Shown here: one piece after another, positions 1-12,600 of the stretch | Position numbering within the stretch: the first letter of the stretch is position 1 | Layout of the letters: each line of letters begins with the position of its first letter | NCBI GenBank assembly: GCA_964017155.1 | Contig: OZ024856.1 | Location: forward strand, 40,428,045-40,492,044 | Origin: Oasisia sp. SBJ-2009 | Lineage: Eukaryota; Annelida; Polychaeta; Sabellida; Siboglinidae | Direction of reading: 5' to 3' | DNA length: 64,000 nucleotides | Notes under the pieces: model-generated | Seen by the model: the letters and a program-made list of their open reading frames with translations, nothing else | The model's database searches: none | Told to the model about the DNA's origin: nothing | Made by a program: the position numbers and the translations under genes

Positions 1-48
1 GCATACCCACCCACACCTTCCCCCACACAAGCAGGACCACATACACAC

Positions 49-250
49 TCGCACGCGCACGCGCACGCGCACGCGCACGCGCACGCGCACGCGCACGCGC
101 ACGCGCACGCGCACGCGCACGCGCACGCGCACGCGCACGCGCACGCGCACGCGCACGCGCACGCGCACGCGCACGCGCACGCGCACGCGCACGCGCACGC
201 GCACGCGCACGCGCACGCGCACGCGCACGCGCACGCGCACGCGCACGCAC
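49..250. repeat. (GCGCAC)n hexanucleotide array
   Basis: About 33 near-perfect copies of a CACGCG-type hexamer with a few CACACT units at the edges. The tract alternates pyrimidine and purine throughout, a classic Z-DNA-prone composition. The same hexamer forms the larger array at 1990-2393. The many open frames across it are artefacts of the repeat. Confidence 0.97.
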
Positions 251-1071
251 ACTCACACACATTTTATGATTAAATCAATGTGGTGTACAACAGCGGACAG
301 TTGCCACTTGTATCCCATTATCGTAACGTATGCTTACATTTTTGCACAAATAGTTTCGTGTAAACGTATTCAACATATTCAACACCGTGCTCCAAAGGTG
401 AGCTCGTTATTGTAACGCAAGCGTATCACACTGTTGCCATTTTAGCGCATTGTTTTTCACATGGCTAATACGAGTGTTGAGTATTTAAAAGAAAAACAAC
501 TACAAGTAATCTACATCCAACAACAAAATGGTATGATACGCAGCCTACGCGCTACGTTTAATCTGCATTCAATGGCAGGTCTGCATACGAATCTTCAACA
601 AGCTGCGGTATACACACTCGTGTATGTTTACAACAACTGTATGTTGTGATATTTCTTATCAGATCTTGAGTGAGTAAAACCACCCAGAGGGCATATCAAC
701 CATACACCAAGTTAACCCCATTACAAATTGGCCGTTATAACACGGTATGGTAAATACTCACAATAACTATGGCATATGCACGTAATATTAATGAGTAAAC
801 TTGAGAAGAAGACAGTTTTCTTACCAAACAGACACACCCAAGCCCAACCTGTGTCTTTCGGGACGTCGTTCATAGTGCAAATGTGCTTCGGCATGTAGGC
901 GACACCTGCTACTGCAGTAATCGCGGCCAACTGTCGTAAGGTCGTCATACATCGCGTTAGACGTCCGTAGAGCATAACCCTTATTGAGGGGGCCTACATG
1001 CGTGACGGGTTCTTGAACTTTTGTTATGGGGTCATCTCAAAAATAAGACATGCCTATAATATATTGTTTAG
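251..1071. other. Unannotated sequence, no supported gene
   Basis: AT-leaning unique sequence. Open frames of 62 to 92 codons occur on both strands, but they lack recognisable motifs and splice context. I see no RNA gene or element here. Confidence 0.6.
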
Positions 1072-1072
1072 T

Positions 1073-1073
<1 letters not shown>

Positions 1074-1141
<68 letters not shown>

Positions 1142-1213
1142 GTGCACACACATACACGCACGCACGCACGCACACACACACATACACTCACACACACGCC
1201 CGCCCGCACGCAC

Positions 1214-1270
<57 letters not shown>

Positions 1271-1272
1271 CG
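1074..1272. repeat. Compound (TA)n-(CA/CG)n-(TA)n microsatellite
   Basis: About 30 TA dinucleotides, then a CA/CACG-rich core, then about 9 more TA units. The two TA blocks are self-complementary and flank an alternating core, so the tract could extrude or form Z-DNA under torsion. Confidence 0.95.
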
Positions 1273-1915
1273 CTAACTGGTGGGTGGTTTTTCCTTCCAG
1301 CGTTACGCAACGATAACACAAAAAGCATTATCGGTCACTGCTGTTCCTTACAATTCCAAGCGCACGTGGTTTGTTGTATCGAACGCCTTCCGATATTACG
1401 ATTCGACGAATCCACGACCGCTTGAACGTGGTTCCGAAATTGTAAACGTCGCCGCGAAAACAATTAGCAACACGCGCCTACCCCGCCTTCCGATGACGTG
1501 AAATCGTGCCGTGCCGAAGTTCCGGCTCAGCCCACGTAATTGCTAGCTCGTACCCCCTGGACTACCACTGATGTATTCCGTGGATTCGCCCCCCCCCTTG
1601 CACTAATGTCTCTGGGTTATGTAATTTCCAGACAGATACACATCAAAGCTGTGATAAACGAGCCGTACGGTGTTACTGATAAAAACCAGTCTCGCATATG
1701 CTTGCGTATAGACATATACATACGCACACACGCACACGGCGGCGGGAATCCACACTAATTGCTTCAGCAGAACAGAAGCTCTCTTGAATCGGCTTGAAGA
1801 AAAAGCCAAATGAGTAGACACATCCGCCGACGACAACGAAGTGAATCGACGCAGTGCCTTCGAAGGAATGCAACATCGAGATCAGCACATATAATAGCAT
1901 GTCAAGCCATGCACA
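1273..1915. other. Unannotated sequence, locally CpG-rich
   Basis: The part 1290-1560 has many intact CpG dinucleotides compared with the surrounding AT-rich DNA. It could be an unmethylated regulatory segment or an unrecognised transposon piece. No open frame has a recognisable domain. Confidence 0.35.
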
Positions 1916-1926
1916 CACGCGCGTGT

Positions 1927-1929
<3 letters not shown>

Positions 1930-1958
<29 letters not shown>

Positions 1959-2910
1959 GCACGCACGCACGCACGCACGCACACACACACTCGCGCACGC
2001 GCACGCGCACGCGCACGCGCACGCGCACGCGCACGCGCACGCGCACGCGCACGCGCACGCGCACGCGCACGCGCACGCGCACGCGCACGCGCACGCGCAC
2101 GCGCACGCGCACGCGCACGCGCACGCGCACGCGCACGCGCACGCGCACGCGCACGCGCACGCGCACGCGCACGCGCACGCGCACGCGCACGCGCACGCGC
2201 ACGCGCACGCGCACGCGCACGCGCACGCGCACGCGCACGCGCACGCGCACGCGCACGCGCACGCGCACGCGCACGCGCACGCGCACGCGCACGCGCACGC
2301 GCACGCGCACGCGCACGCGCACGCGCACGCGCACGCGCACGCGCACGCGCACGCGCACGCGCACGCGCACGCGCACGCGCACGCGCACGCGCACGCACAC
2401 GCACACGCACACGCACACGCACACGCACACGCACACGCACACGCACACGCACACGCACACGCACACGCACACGCACACGCACACGCACACGCACACGCAC
2501 ACGCACACGCACACGCACACGCACACGCACACGCACACGCACACGCACACGCACACGCACACGCACACGCACACGCACACGCACACGCACACGCACACGC
2601 ACACGCACACGCACACGCACACGCACACGCACACGCACACGCACACGCACACGCACACGCACACGCACACGCACACGCACACGCACACGCACACGCACAC
2701 GCACACGCACACGCACACGCACACGCACACGCACACGCACACGCACACGCACACGCACACGCACACGCACACGCACACGCACACGCACACGCACACGCAC
2801 ACGCACACGCACACGCACACGCACACGCACACGCACACGCACACGCACACGCACACGCACACGCACACGCACACGCACACGCACACGCACACGCACACGC
2901 ACACACACAT
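1930..2910. repeat. 0.9-kb alternating purine-pyrimidine hexamer array
   Basis: After short CA and CACG runs, perfect GCGCAC hexamers run to about 2393 and then switch abruptly to perfect ACACGC hexamers up to about 2905. All of it is alternating pyrimidine-purine. Long His/Ala/Arg/Thr or Val/Cys open frames across it exist only because the repeat has no stop codons. The near-perfect purity of both halves could reflect recent expansion or consensus-calling during assembly. Confidence 0.95.
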
Positions 2911-3880
2911 CGCAGTTGAACTTACGCTGTCGTCTGTTAGTCGTTGCGCACGAATAACAGATAAAGGTAAAAACAGTCATCTTAAATTTAATTAGCCTCG
3001 AACCAGACAGCAACAAAACAGCCACACAAGGAGCAATGACACTGATTTGTGAATACCACTATTAGTCGAATTATTCCTTTCTAAGCCCTTTGCAACTGTC
3101 GTTTCAAAAGTTTGGCGTGTTCGTGGTTCGTTCGTTCTGTGTCCTCCAGTTCACGCAACTGTACTAATGCCTATAAGCAGCGGTGAACATTTGTGAACAA
3201 ATAGTAGTCGCGCATTAATAGCAGCGTGGGTGAATGCTTCCCTGAGAAGTCTAAATGGTATTCGCTTGAACACTTCTAACTAGGGAATACAAACGAGTAT
3301 AGCACAGTGCAGTACAGTGCAGTACAATACAGTACAGTACCTTAACTATATTGAGATGACTATATTTTCTATATACAAATTATAAGTTCAATATTCCCAT
3401 ACTATTTGGATAATGTGCTAAGTAATTATTTTAAGACAGATTTCAATTTTTTTATGATATATATTCCAATAACGAAGACAGAAACAAACAATTTTTAGGG
3501 CTTTTTTAATTAACCCTTTTTGCATGATATCTTTTTATCTTTGCTGGTTTCTCATCTCTAGCATGTATAATGATATATCTAGGTGGGTGTGGAGCTCTCA
3601 CCTTTAGGCATTTTGAAAAAAAATCCGAAAATCCCAAATGGCCGCCAAAATAAACTCATTGTACATATCTTTACAACCAGACAAGACAGATGCGAAAGTA
3701 ATATATCGTTTTATATGTTTTCAAACATGGAGTATTCGATTCCACTAATTGATGATTGATGTTATTAGGGATTTGAAAAAAATTTCGAGTAAGGAAAGAT
3801 GGCGGAGACGCTAGCTGTCTACAGAGCTGTCTTTTGCATTTGTTAGTGATAAATTATGTTCGGTAAATGTCAATACCAAA
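2911..3880. other. Unannotated interval around the SINE fragment
   Basis: Apart from the SINE piece and a short run of acagt-type repeats near 3305-3340, I see no gene. The stretch 3560-3800 contains phrases such as aatggccgccaaaata and aagatggcggagac that look repeat-derived, but I cannot assign a family. Confidence 0.4.
3140..3300 (+). mobile_element. SINE fragment (family A), head missing
   Basis: The body matches the better copy at 10148-10465: a ccagttcacgca(a/g)ctgta block, then cgcgcattaat, then gaatgcttccc(t/a)gagaag, in the same order and spacing. The tRNA-like head is not recognisable here. A third copy lies at 32028-32214 on the other strand. Confidence 0.65.
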
Positions 3881-3910
3881 AGGGACAACAGTAGAGATCT
3901 CAGGTAGAGT

Positions 3911-3970
3911 GGATTGACACCCCATGCCCGGATTGACACACCATGCCCGGATTGACACCCAATGCCCGGT
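3911..3970. repeat. Three tandem copies of a 19-bp unit inside the LINE fragment
   Basis: Three consecutive units of the form attgacac(c/a)c(c/a)atgcccgg. They sit within the decayed reverse-transcriptase region and are a local expansion, not part of the ancestral coding sequence. Confidence 0.85.
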
Positions 3971-4607
3971 GTGAAAGCATAGAGGAAAGGGGTGAACACT
4001 AGTCTCAAAATGAGACTGGAAGTTGTTGGACTTTTCAAATAGTTTTGAGATGAACAGGAGAATCCTAAGCGGTCTGTACTTTCGCATGTCTAAAGGATCT
4101 TTTTTCTTATACACCTGGATAACTTGCGATTCTTTCAGTCTGTTTGGGAAAGTTGAGGTCGCAGAGGAGTGGTTGGTTAATTTTGCTAGTGGTTCTGAGA
4201 GATTAATGATTTTTGCTGGGATGCCATCAACTCCAGTGGCTTTTCTTGAGTTTTATTTAGAAATGAAAGTATATCTATACTCTCAGGGGTGACGGCACTT
4301 AAATCAAAAGTGATAGGAGCAGGGATGTGGGCAGTTATTGTATGGATTCTGGGATGGTTTACTATGTCTTCCGGGATAGGTCCAGTTGCTGTCTTGGACA
4401 ACATTTTCATAGATCTCGTTTTAGGTTCAGAGTTCCCGCAAGAGAGATTTGGTTTGATATGATCTGGCCGTTTTCCAAGAGAATTATTAGGGAATCTTTT
4501 AGGAGCCCTTTGTTTGATAGGAATAGTTTCACAGAGGGTCAAAAGTCTTTCACTTGGGTCCACCTGCGCACCTCTGGGAAAAGTAATTTCGTATTGATTG
4601 ACGTTTT

Positions 4608-4865
4608 TATGGAAGCCCGTTGATGCCACGGTTAAAAAAAAAATTGACAGCGCCACTTAATTATCTGGCTGCCGCCACTTAATTATCTGGCAGCCGCCAC
4701 TTAATTATATGGCGGCCGCGACTTATTTATCTGGCGGCCGCCACTTAATCGGCCGCAAGATAATTAAGTGGCGGCCGCCAGATAATTAAATGGCGTCCGC
4801 CAGATAATTAAGTAGCGGCGGTCAGAAAAAATATATATTCACCGTGGCACCAACGGGCTTCCGTA
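4608..4865. mobile_element. Foldback-like palindromic element 1, TSD cgtttt
   Basis: The ends are inverted copies of a TACGGAAGCCCGTTGGTGCC terminus (left copy TATGG, TTGATG). The interior is a tandem series of about 22-bp units combining gcggccgc with cttaattatctg, in one orientation in the left half and the opposite in the right, so the element is close to one long palindrome. The 6-bp sequence cgtttt occurs at 4602-4607 and again at 4866-4871, a clean target-site duplication in the host LINE. No coding capacity. Confidence 0.85.
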
Positions 4866-4992
4866 CGTTTTAGTTTGGTAGAGATTTCTTTGCATACGGC
4901 ACGTAAGCTACCCAGTTGGCCGGAGTCCGCCTTTTTGTATTTTTGTTAAAAAGCACTGCCCTTTTAAAGGCTGCTTTATGAAGTGTGGAATT

Positions 4993-5328
4993 TACGGAAG
5001 CCCGTTGGTGCCACGGTGAATTAATATTTTTCTGATAGCCGCCAATTAATTATATGGCGGCCGCCAATTAATTATCTGGCGGCCGCCACTTAATTATATG
5101 GCGGCCGCCAATTAATTATATGGCGGCCGCCAATTAATTATATGGCGGCCGCCAATTAATTATCTGGCGGCCGCCAATTAATTATATGGCGGCCGCCACT
5201 TAATAATTACCTGGCAGCCGCCACATAATTACCTGGCGGCCGCCAGATAATTAAGTGGCGGCCGCCAGATAATTAAGGGGCGGCTATCAGAAAATATTCA
5301 TTCACTGTGGCACCAACGGGCTTCCGTA
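4993..5328. mobile_element. Foldback-like palindromic element 2, TSD ggaatt
   Basis: Same family as the element at 4608: identical TACGGAAGCCCGTTGGTGCC ends in inverted orientation and an interior of repeated GC-core plus AT-rich units that flips orientation near 5205. Target duplication ggaatt at 4987-4992 and 5329-5334. It has more internal units than element 1 (336 versus 258 bp), consistent with unit-number variation. Non-coding. Confidence 0.87.
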
Positions 5329-5479
5329 GGAATTGATAAACGGGGTTTGTTTGGTTTTGACTGTTTTTTCTTTTATCGGGGCATGCTCGTTTAAAACATC
5401 CACGAGGAGGGTTTCATGAGCCCAGTATATTCTAACACCCTTGCCCCAGTGTGTGCCTCATTATTCGTATCCTCATCGT

Positions 5480-6549
5480 TGGGAACAAACTGGTGCTCTT
5501 CCTAGCGAGCATGCCGAAACGAAAAGCATCGAGTGGCGCTATCTGGTGTATAAGTGTTGTGAACATTATTCCCGTGAAGTGGCGTAGAGCGCAAGTTGGA
5601 GTTACTGACTTAATTAAAGTTGGTTGTGTGTGTGTTTTCTGGGCTTTCACGTTAGCGTATTGCGGAGGTATGTCGTGCAACATATTGTTGCTTCAAATAT
5701 CGTCAAAATTATTCAACTCCATAGAAGTGTCATGACATATTGCAGCTGGAATCGACAAAAATTGCTAGCGCGATGCCGACGATGTGGGTTTTTGTGTGAA
5801 TTTAGATCGTCATATCGTATGATCATTTCATTATGATTATGATGATGATGTGATGTTTTCTGGTTGTCTCGTCTGGCGGTCTAACTCGAAACACTGAATG
5901 TCTCAATTGACAAAAAAGTTGCACGTTTACATGAATAAGAAAATAGACGTTATAAATCATTGCGACTACCGCAGAAAGTTTGAAAGTAAAAGATCACACC
6001 ACCAGTGGACCCTGGACGCCGGGCTGCACCTAGCTAGCACTAGTGCTCAGTGTCGGTGGATGACAAAGTTCAAAGCTTACACGGGGGCCGCTTACACAGC
6101 TCGCGGGCGTGCATGGCTAGCAAGTCGTGTTGTGGAACTGAATGTGGATTCCGAATTAACTAATTATTATAGTCGAATGTGTTTAGTAACAAATATAAGA
6201 GTTTGCACGTACGTTTGCTTTAGCATATTAATTAGTATTGCCATTGCATTGAATGATGAAATGACACGTGTAGATTGATATATATTTGTGGTGATAATAT
6301 TTTTATTTCCGCAATTTTTTGTTCATTATTAACAATATGGCTGCAACCGGGTGACCACATGCACGCATGTTCATGTGTTGACACTGCAGTGATTATTGGC
6401 ACTCCAAAAATGCATTTTATATTGTCAAATATTCATTTTGTATGTTTGCCCCATTTAAACTTGTCAATAATAAATGTTACAAGAATAGATTTATTTTCTA
6501 AATACAGCCGGTGGCTTCACACAACAGGTGACACAGAGATCCTGCTGCA
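5480..6549. other. Interval upstream of APMAP, no supported gene
   Basis: A few open frames of 70 to 143 codons occur (for example 5898-6278), but none has a recognisable domain. It presumably holds the APMAP promoter and 5' leader. I see no clear TATA element and cannot place the transcription start. Confidence 0.5.
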
Positions 6550-6671
6550 ATGGACACAGACACGGTTCGCCATCGGTCCACTGGGCAGACTCAGAGCGCC
6601 TCTGGTGGTGGTGATGAGAAACACACCAAGAACGTTGTGGATGAACCCGAGGAAGAAACTGGAGATGCCGG
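6550..6671 (+). CDS. APMAP: APMAP exon 1 (cytosolic tail)
   Basis: Begins at ATG with an in-frame stop seven codons upstream and ends at the donor GTACGT in phase 2. It encodes 40 polar residues rich in Thr, Glu, Asp and Gly, as expected for the cytosolic N-terminus of a type II membrane protein. Confidence 0.88.
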
Positions 6672-9600
6672 GTACGTATATATATTTTAACACAGAAACA
6701 TGTTAATTGTTGTAAAACTTATCTACTGTATAATGCCTAATGGAAATAGTACATGTTCACAAAAACAGGATCTATTTTATCATCACTCATCAAGGGGAAA
6801 TGTGCAGAAATTTTGCGTGTTGGTCAAATCATATCGAGGACACTTTTTTTTACGGAAATGTGTTGTTTGCATTTTCATTGTTTCTTAAGTTCAAATTGGT
6901 ATTAAAATGATTATATAACATTATGGTATGTGGTATCACAGTCTGTAATATACATCTATTGGTCATTGACAGTTTCAAAAATAGTGGGATATTGAAAATC
7001 ATCATGATTATTGTTTAGAATAACACTAACAGTGTGATAACTATGTTATTATATAATATTTATTTTAAATACTCACCGTATGCTATTTATCAAATCAACT
7101 ACACATGAAAAGCCACTTAGAGTGCACTTAAATTGGTATTTTTTAAACATTTATTTGCAGAATACTAGATAGTAACGTACATTTTATATTAATACATCTT
7201 GAATTTTAAACAACACACAAAGTTATGAGGAACTATAGTTTTGGGAAATCACAACTGTCTTGGATATATGAATTTCTGTCAAATGCTATGTGGTAATGAT
7301 AACAATACAACTACATGTGTCTCTTTTACAGATGGACAACTCTGATTAGAATTCTGGCTGGGCTCATCGTCACCTTTGTATTCATACCTGGACTTTTACT
7401 TCTCCTGGTCAGTCTGACCGTTCCAGCCCCTATCAATCCTGTCGTGATAAGGTAACTCAGGAAACACTTCAGGACGTTTGTTAAAGAATTGTTGATGTTT
7501 TATGTATCATGTTATTCATACATACTAATTTACGTAACAGTAAAAAATGTGGAAATATGATGGTAACAGATTGAGTGACTGGTGTGTTTTATAGATGAGC
7601 AAGTAATGGATGTTGCTTAGAGATCAATGGATGTGTCATTACAGAATTATTGTTATCAATCTAATTCAGCTTGCTTTATGGGATTCAGGGCAATATGTTT
7701 TAATGTTATTCAGTTACAATGCACAGACATTTTGACCAATTTTAATTCAGAATGGAACCTTACACCAGCTATCAGAAATGGATGCAGTTGAGTCAAAATG
7801 GCAGAAGCATCCAGATTTGTGTAACATTCCGCCTTCCATTTCTGAATAGAAATGTCTGCAGGTTCTTCAAAACATAATCTACCAGGTCACATAGTTTCTC
7901 TACCTTAACAAATAAGTGTGATTGGCTACAAAGAATGCTGTTCCACTTAATCTTAACACTAGAAGTAGAACAACTTAACCTTAACACTAGAAATAGAAAA
8001 ACCTTAACTTTAACACTAGAAGTAGAACAAAGACATAAAATTGAGGTTATTATTAACAGCGTTGCCGAACCACCCAAGTTGGAGGGAGCACTAGAGGTCA
8101 ACGACCTTCTGACCAGAGGTGAACGACTCTTTGAGAATGAGATTTTGGGACCTGAATCAATTGCGTTTCACAAAGGTAATATGTTCTGGTTACTTCAGCT
8201 AAATAACGGTTATTTCTTTAGTAATCTGGTATGACATTATTGATAGTAATTTACAAAGTGATAATGTAAAAATGTGCGCAGCATTTTTCACATGGTAATC
8301 TTTGTTAACAATAGAGCGGTGTGTTTTCATATTGAAGAATTTATATTCCCAGTTCACTATATTTTTTAATATATATTCATGTCTTTATAATTATGTTGAT
8401 AGGAGAATATCATTATTTAATATTATGTAAAATATATAATGTGGAAAACAGAAGACCAGAAAGAATGGCAATTAGGACAATGGAGAGAGATACTGCGAGT
8501 GTTACATAACCGTATGTAACCACGTTTTTGATTGGACTATCCAGGTCACATGTACACTGGCACTCGTGATGGCAAAATTGTTGACATCAAAGATGGGAAA
8601 ATGAGCGTGTTGGCAACCTTAGGAAAACCTCCATGTGGTGTGTAGCAGGTTTAAGTAAATATTAATTGGATGCGTTACAATAATACTGCAGTTATGACAG
8701 ACACAAATGTCACCTTCACCTGTTAAATCTTGTTATTAACTGTGGGCGGTGTCACAAAAAACTATTTAGGGAATACCATTTTCATGTCCATAGTTTGTCA
8801 ATTGTTGTCACAAGCGAAATTGTGGTAATACAAATTTGGTTAACAAATTATATATATTATATATTATATATCTTCTAGAAGCAAAAGTGGTTGTCACCAA
8901 AACTGCACATTTATTACAAACTTCTAATGCAGGAGAATGCAGTCCTGGTAATATGTTGAATCAAACATGAATGGTAAACAAATCCATATCAGTCAAATAT
9001 ATAGAATGAGTTTCATAAATGCTGTCATAACATTAACTAGCAACAGGTGATGATAACAATGGCTTATTGGGTGTGCAGTAATGATTTGTAATGACTTGCT
9101 TGAAGGTCGACCTGAGGATGAGCCAACCTGTGGACGTGCGCTCGGGTTACGGATGCATGAAGGAAGCTTGTACGTCATGGACACGTGTCTGGGTCTCTTC
9201 AAGATATCTGTGGAAACAGGTGAGTGAAACGTGACTTGTGAGCTGTAGTGGGAGATGATAAACAAGGCTGTGTGTGGACATACTTTATTTATTTGTAAAA
9301 GGACGACCACAATTACAATTATAACTATAATTTTTAAATTATATTATTGATTAGTCTTGCATTTTATTATGATTAATGTTTACATACTGTTTTAATAATT
9401 AATTCATCTGTATTTTTATTTCTCTACTCTTGTATTTTATATTTTTTATGACGAACGCTGCAAAATGGATTTCCCGGTCCGGGACAATAAAGTTTTATTG
9501 TATTGTACAGTATTGTATTGTATCCCTTAAATAAGTTAATATATAGCTAAAGCCATTGTCTTTCAGTAGTGTTTTGATATGCAACAGAAATGTATTGTCT

Positions 9601-12600
9601 ACTGTTTATGATATAAAATATATGGTACACCGTACACAGCTACAGCTGTTAAGGTTATATGAGGTCTGTGTCACAAGTCTGGTACAAACAGGTGGTGTTC
9701 AATTTAAGTTACTTAGTAAGTCATAGTTGTATGCCACCAAGCAACGACGGTATCAGTATTTAATGGTGTATTTTAAAACGTTTGATAAGTTATCTACATT
9801 CAAATATAGCATAAATTGTGGATTTGCATTAACTTTCTGAAGTTACCAGATCAGTTTGATTTTTCTCTCCTAATTTTGTAATGTATGTAAATCATTATGC
9901 ACATTACATTTGAGCCATGTTATCTCTTTCAGGCAAATCAGAGTTCCTTTTGTCTGAGATTGATGGGGAGAAAGCCAGATTCCTGAATAACCTTGACATT
10001 GACAGCAATGGCATCATTTACTTCACGGACAGTTCTGCGAAGTGGCAGAGGAACGAGTTCCTTTACTCGTTACTAGAGGGATCTGGTGATGGAAGGTACA
10101 CATTATTTTCTCGCCCCACTCATCTAAATGCACATTACATTTGTAAATAGAGCGCAATGGCTCAGGTGTAGAGTTTTGGACTCTCGACTACGAGAACCCA
10201 GGTTTGAATCCTGTGCTGCGGTGTTAAAAGTTTTTTCACTCTACATTGCTCCAGTTCACGCAGCTGTATAAATGAGTACCTGGCTATTGACAGTGGTGGA
10301 TATGTGTACGAGCAGCCTTCGCGCATTAATTGTAGCATATGGCTGGATGCTTCCCAGAGAAGCCGTGATGGTGTCTGAGTGAACAGGTCTGTCAGGGAAG
10401 TAAAGTGTAAAGCGCTTTGAACGGTCCTGAGGACTGGATACTGTGCTATATCAGAACTTGCCTTTTTTTTAACTCTCACTACAATGGTTTTCCTGACTAA
10501 ACAAATGTATTTATGTATAAATGTAGTGAAGTGTACATGATATATTAATTTACCCACTTTATTAGCAGGAAGCAAGCACATAAACTTCACCAGCACCTTG
10601 TGGACAGCATGAACTGGTGGAGACCCATCTAAGAATAGAAAGAAACCAGTGCAATGTATTTGGACCATATGTTTTCACGCACCGTAAAAATGTGCAGAAA
10701 AAATATTTGTACAGTGTACACCTATTTTTATTTTCCCAGATACTTACAGTATATACCAGTGTCGTGTATTATAACATTTTGAACTCAGTATACAACTACA
10801 AAAGCTTTATTAATTTTTAGCGGTACATTCACGTTGGTTACTTGTAGCTTGCTCCAACCTCTGCGCAGGCACACTCTACTAGTCTAGTTAACATTAAGGC
10901 CAAGGGGCGGGTCTAGTCGCTATGACAACTGCTATATCACTATGCATGTAGGCGGCGCTAATAAATATGTATATATATGTCAACCAGATAATTAAGTACT
11001 GCTTGTATCCAAACAAAATGTAATTATTATTTGTGCATTGTGTTAGTTTCTTGTATCCAAATACTTCCAGCCTTTCCAGGTATACATTGTTAATTACTGA
11101 AATTAGTTCTCTCCACACCCTGAAAGTATGTGTAGATTGGGAGCAGTCCTCACCAGTCAGTGTGTGTGAGTTACTTGGTGAGAGATTAATGTTTAATAGC
11201 CGTGTAAACGGTTACAATTACTGATGCCTGGAATAAAGTTCTCACAACTTCCAGGTTGATTCGCTTTGATCCTCACAAGAATGTGACGGAGGAGCTGATT
11301 GGTGGACTGCACTTTGCAAATGGCGTCCAACTCTCCCCCGATGAAGACTTTGTGTTGGTGGCTGAGACAACATATCCTCGCATCCTCAGGTACTGAGACG
11401 GGTCATACAATTGAATGTATTATGAACTAGTTATATAGATTTTTTATTTTTCAAAAGTGTGTTCAATGGAAAATGACAATGCTTCCAAATTTGCCAATAT
11501 TTGCTCAGAATGGAAGACATTTTGTTAGTTACCATGGAAACGGTGGGGGGGGGGTGCTGGAACAAAAATTAAACTATCTGCGTAAATCAAGAAATTATTC
11601 TATCTACTTTCTAATATTCAGTACAAACTCTCATACCATTGCAACATTCCATAGATGGTACATGAATGACTCTGCCATAGAAACTAGAGTATACCTGCTA
11701 TAATACCTAATGAAAATAAGATTATCAATCGATTGATCCGTCACAGGTACTACTTGAAGGGTCCCAAGCAGGGCCAGGTGGACACCTTTGTTGAGAATCT
11801 ACCTGGATTACCTGACAACATCCGTCCAAGTTCTGACGGGGGTTACTGGTTATGCGATGCCATACCCCGTGGGCCAGGGTTCTCCACGTTTGACTTCCTG
11901 GCCTCCAGACCGTGGATCCGCAAACTCCTCACCCAGGTACAGTGGACTGTTGACTCCAAACAACCCTTAGTTTATGTTAAAATAAAATATTATATTTTTA
12001 ATAACCATTATCACACGGTACTGGGCAACGTTTTATAAAAAAATACAAAACAGAAAAATGCAGCTTAACTTTGTGCATATTATAATAAACATTTAATAAA
12101 TAACAATATTATCATTAAAATGAAATGTTACAAAAACATTCACATTAAAGTAAAATATAATTTATAAATGTACAAATAAAAAACCAGCAATCAAGACATT
12201 GTCTTTTGACATTTTTATTGATTCATTTAAATGATTAAACTGAGAGTAAATGTAATGTCCTGCGACTTCAGAAAACAGTACTTTCCACTGTGTGCACCAT
12301 TTTGGGCAGGACCTCACATAAACACGTAGTTCCCTCATAACCTGCCTGACACATCACGTTTTGAAATCGTAATTGCTGCACTGTGACACAATGTGTGCCT
12401 TTTGGGGTGTTTTCTAACCAGAAATGTTGTTTTCTTGTTTTACAGCTCTTATCTATGGAAACAATGCTCAAGTTATGGGCCCCGTCTTCCGTTGTTGTGT
12501 ATGAGCTGAATTCACAGGGTGAAATCGTCCGTTCGTTCTGGGACGTCCACCAAGGTCGACTGGGCGGATGCAGCGAAGTGAATGAACACGAAGGTGTTCT

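Larger units (their letters stand above)
3880..5470 (-). mobile_element. Decayed non-LTR retrotransposon (reverse-transcriptase fragment)
   Basis: On the - strand, translated pieces read in the order expected for a Jockey/CR1-type ORF2. First comes a linker block with the motif NEHAPIKEK near 5360-5400. Then an ITPESI-like block lies near 4270. Then comes the reverse-transcriptase block with KKDPLDMRKYRPL followed by a FISKLFEK motif near 4020-4110. Frame changes, stops and a short triplication break it, so it cannot be active. The endonuclease half and the later polymerase motifs are not visible. Two foldback-like elements (4608-4865 and 4993-5328) interrupt it; leaving them out makes the flanking coding pieces contiguous. 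The outer limits are approximate. Confidence 0.75.

Noticed and set aside
998..1321. Tyr-Ile and Thr-His repeat frames
   Set aside because: Translations of the TA/CA microsatellite.
1673..3025. Open frames of 330-450 codons of Val-Arg, Ala-Arg, His-Ala or Cys-Val repeats
   Set aside because: They exist on both strands in several frames only because the hexamer array contains no stop codons; no start context, domain or splice evidence.
5898..6706. Open frames of 126 and 143 codons just upstream of APMAP
   Set aside because: The second overlaps APMAP exon 1 in another frame, and neither shows a domain; more likely leader or promoter sequence.
10148..10225. Functional tRNA gene
   Set aside because: Only A- and B-box-like segments are present; the cloverleaf stems fail, and the sequence continues into a body shared with other SINE copies.
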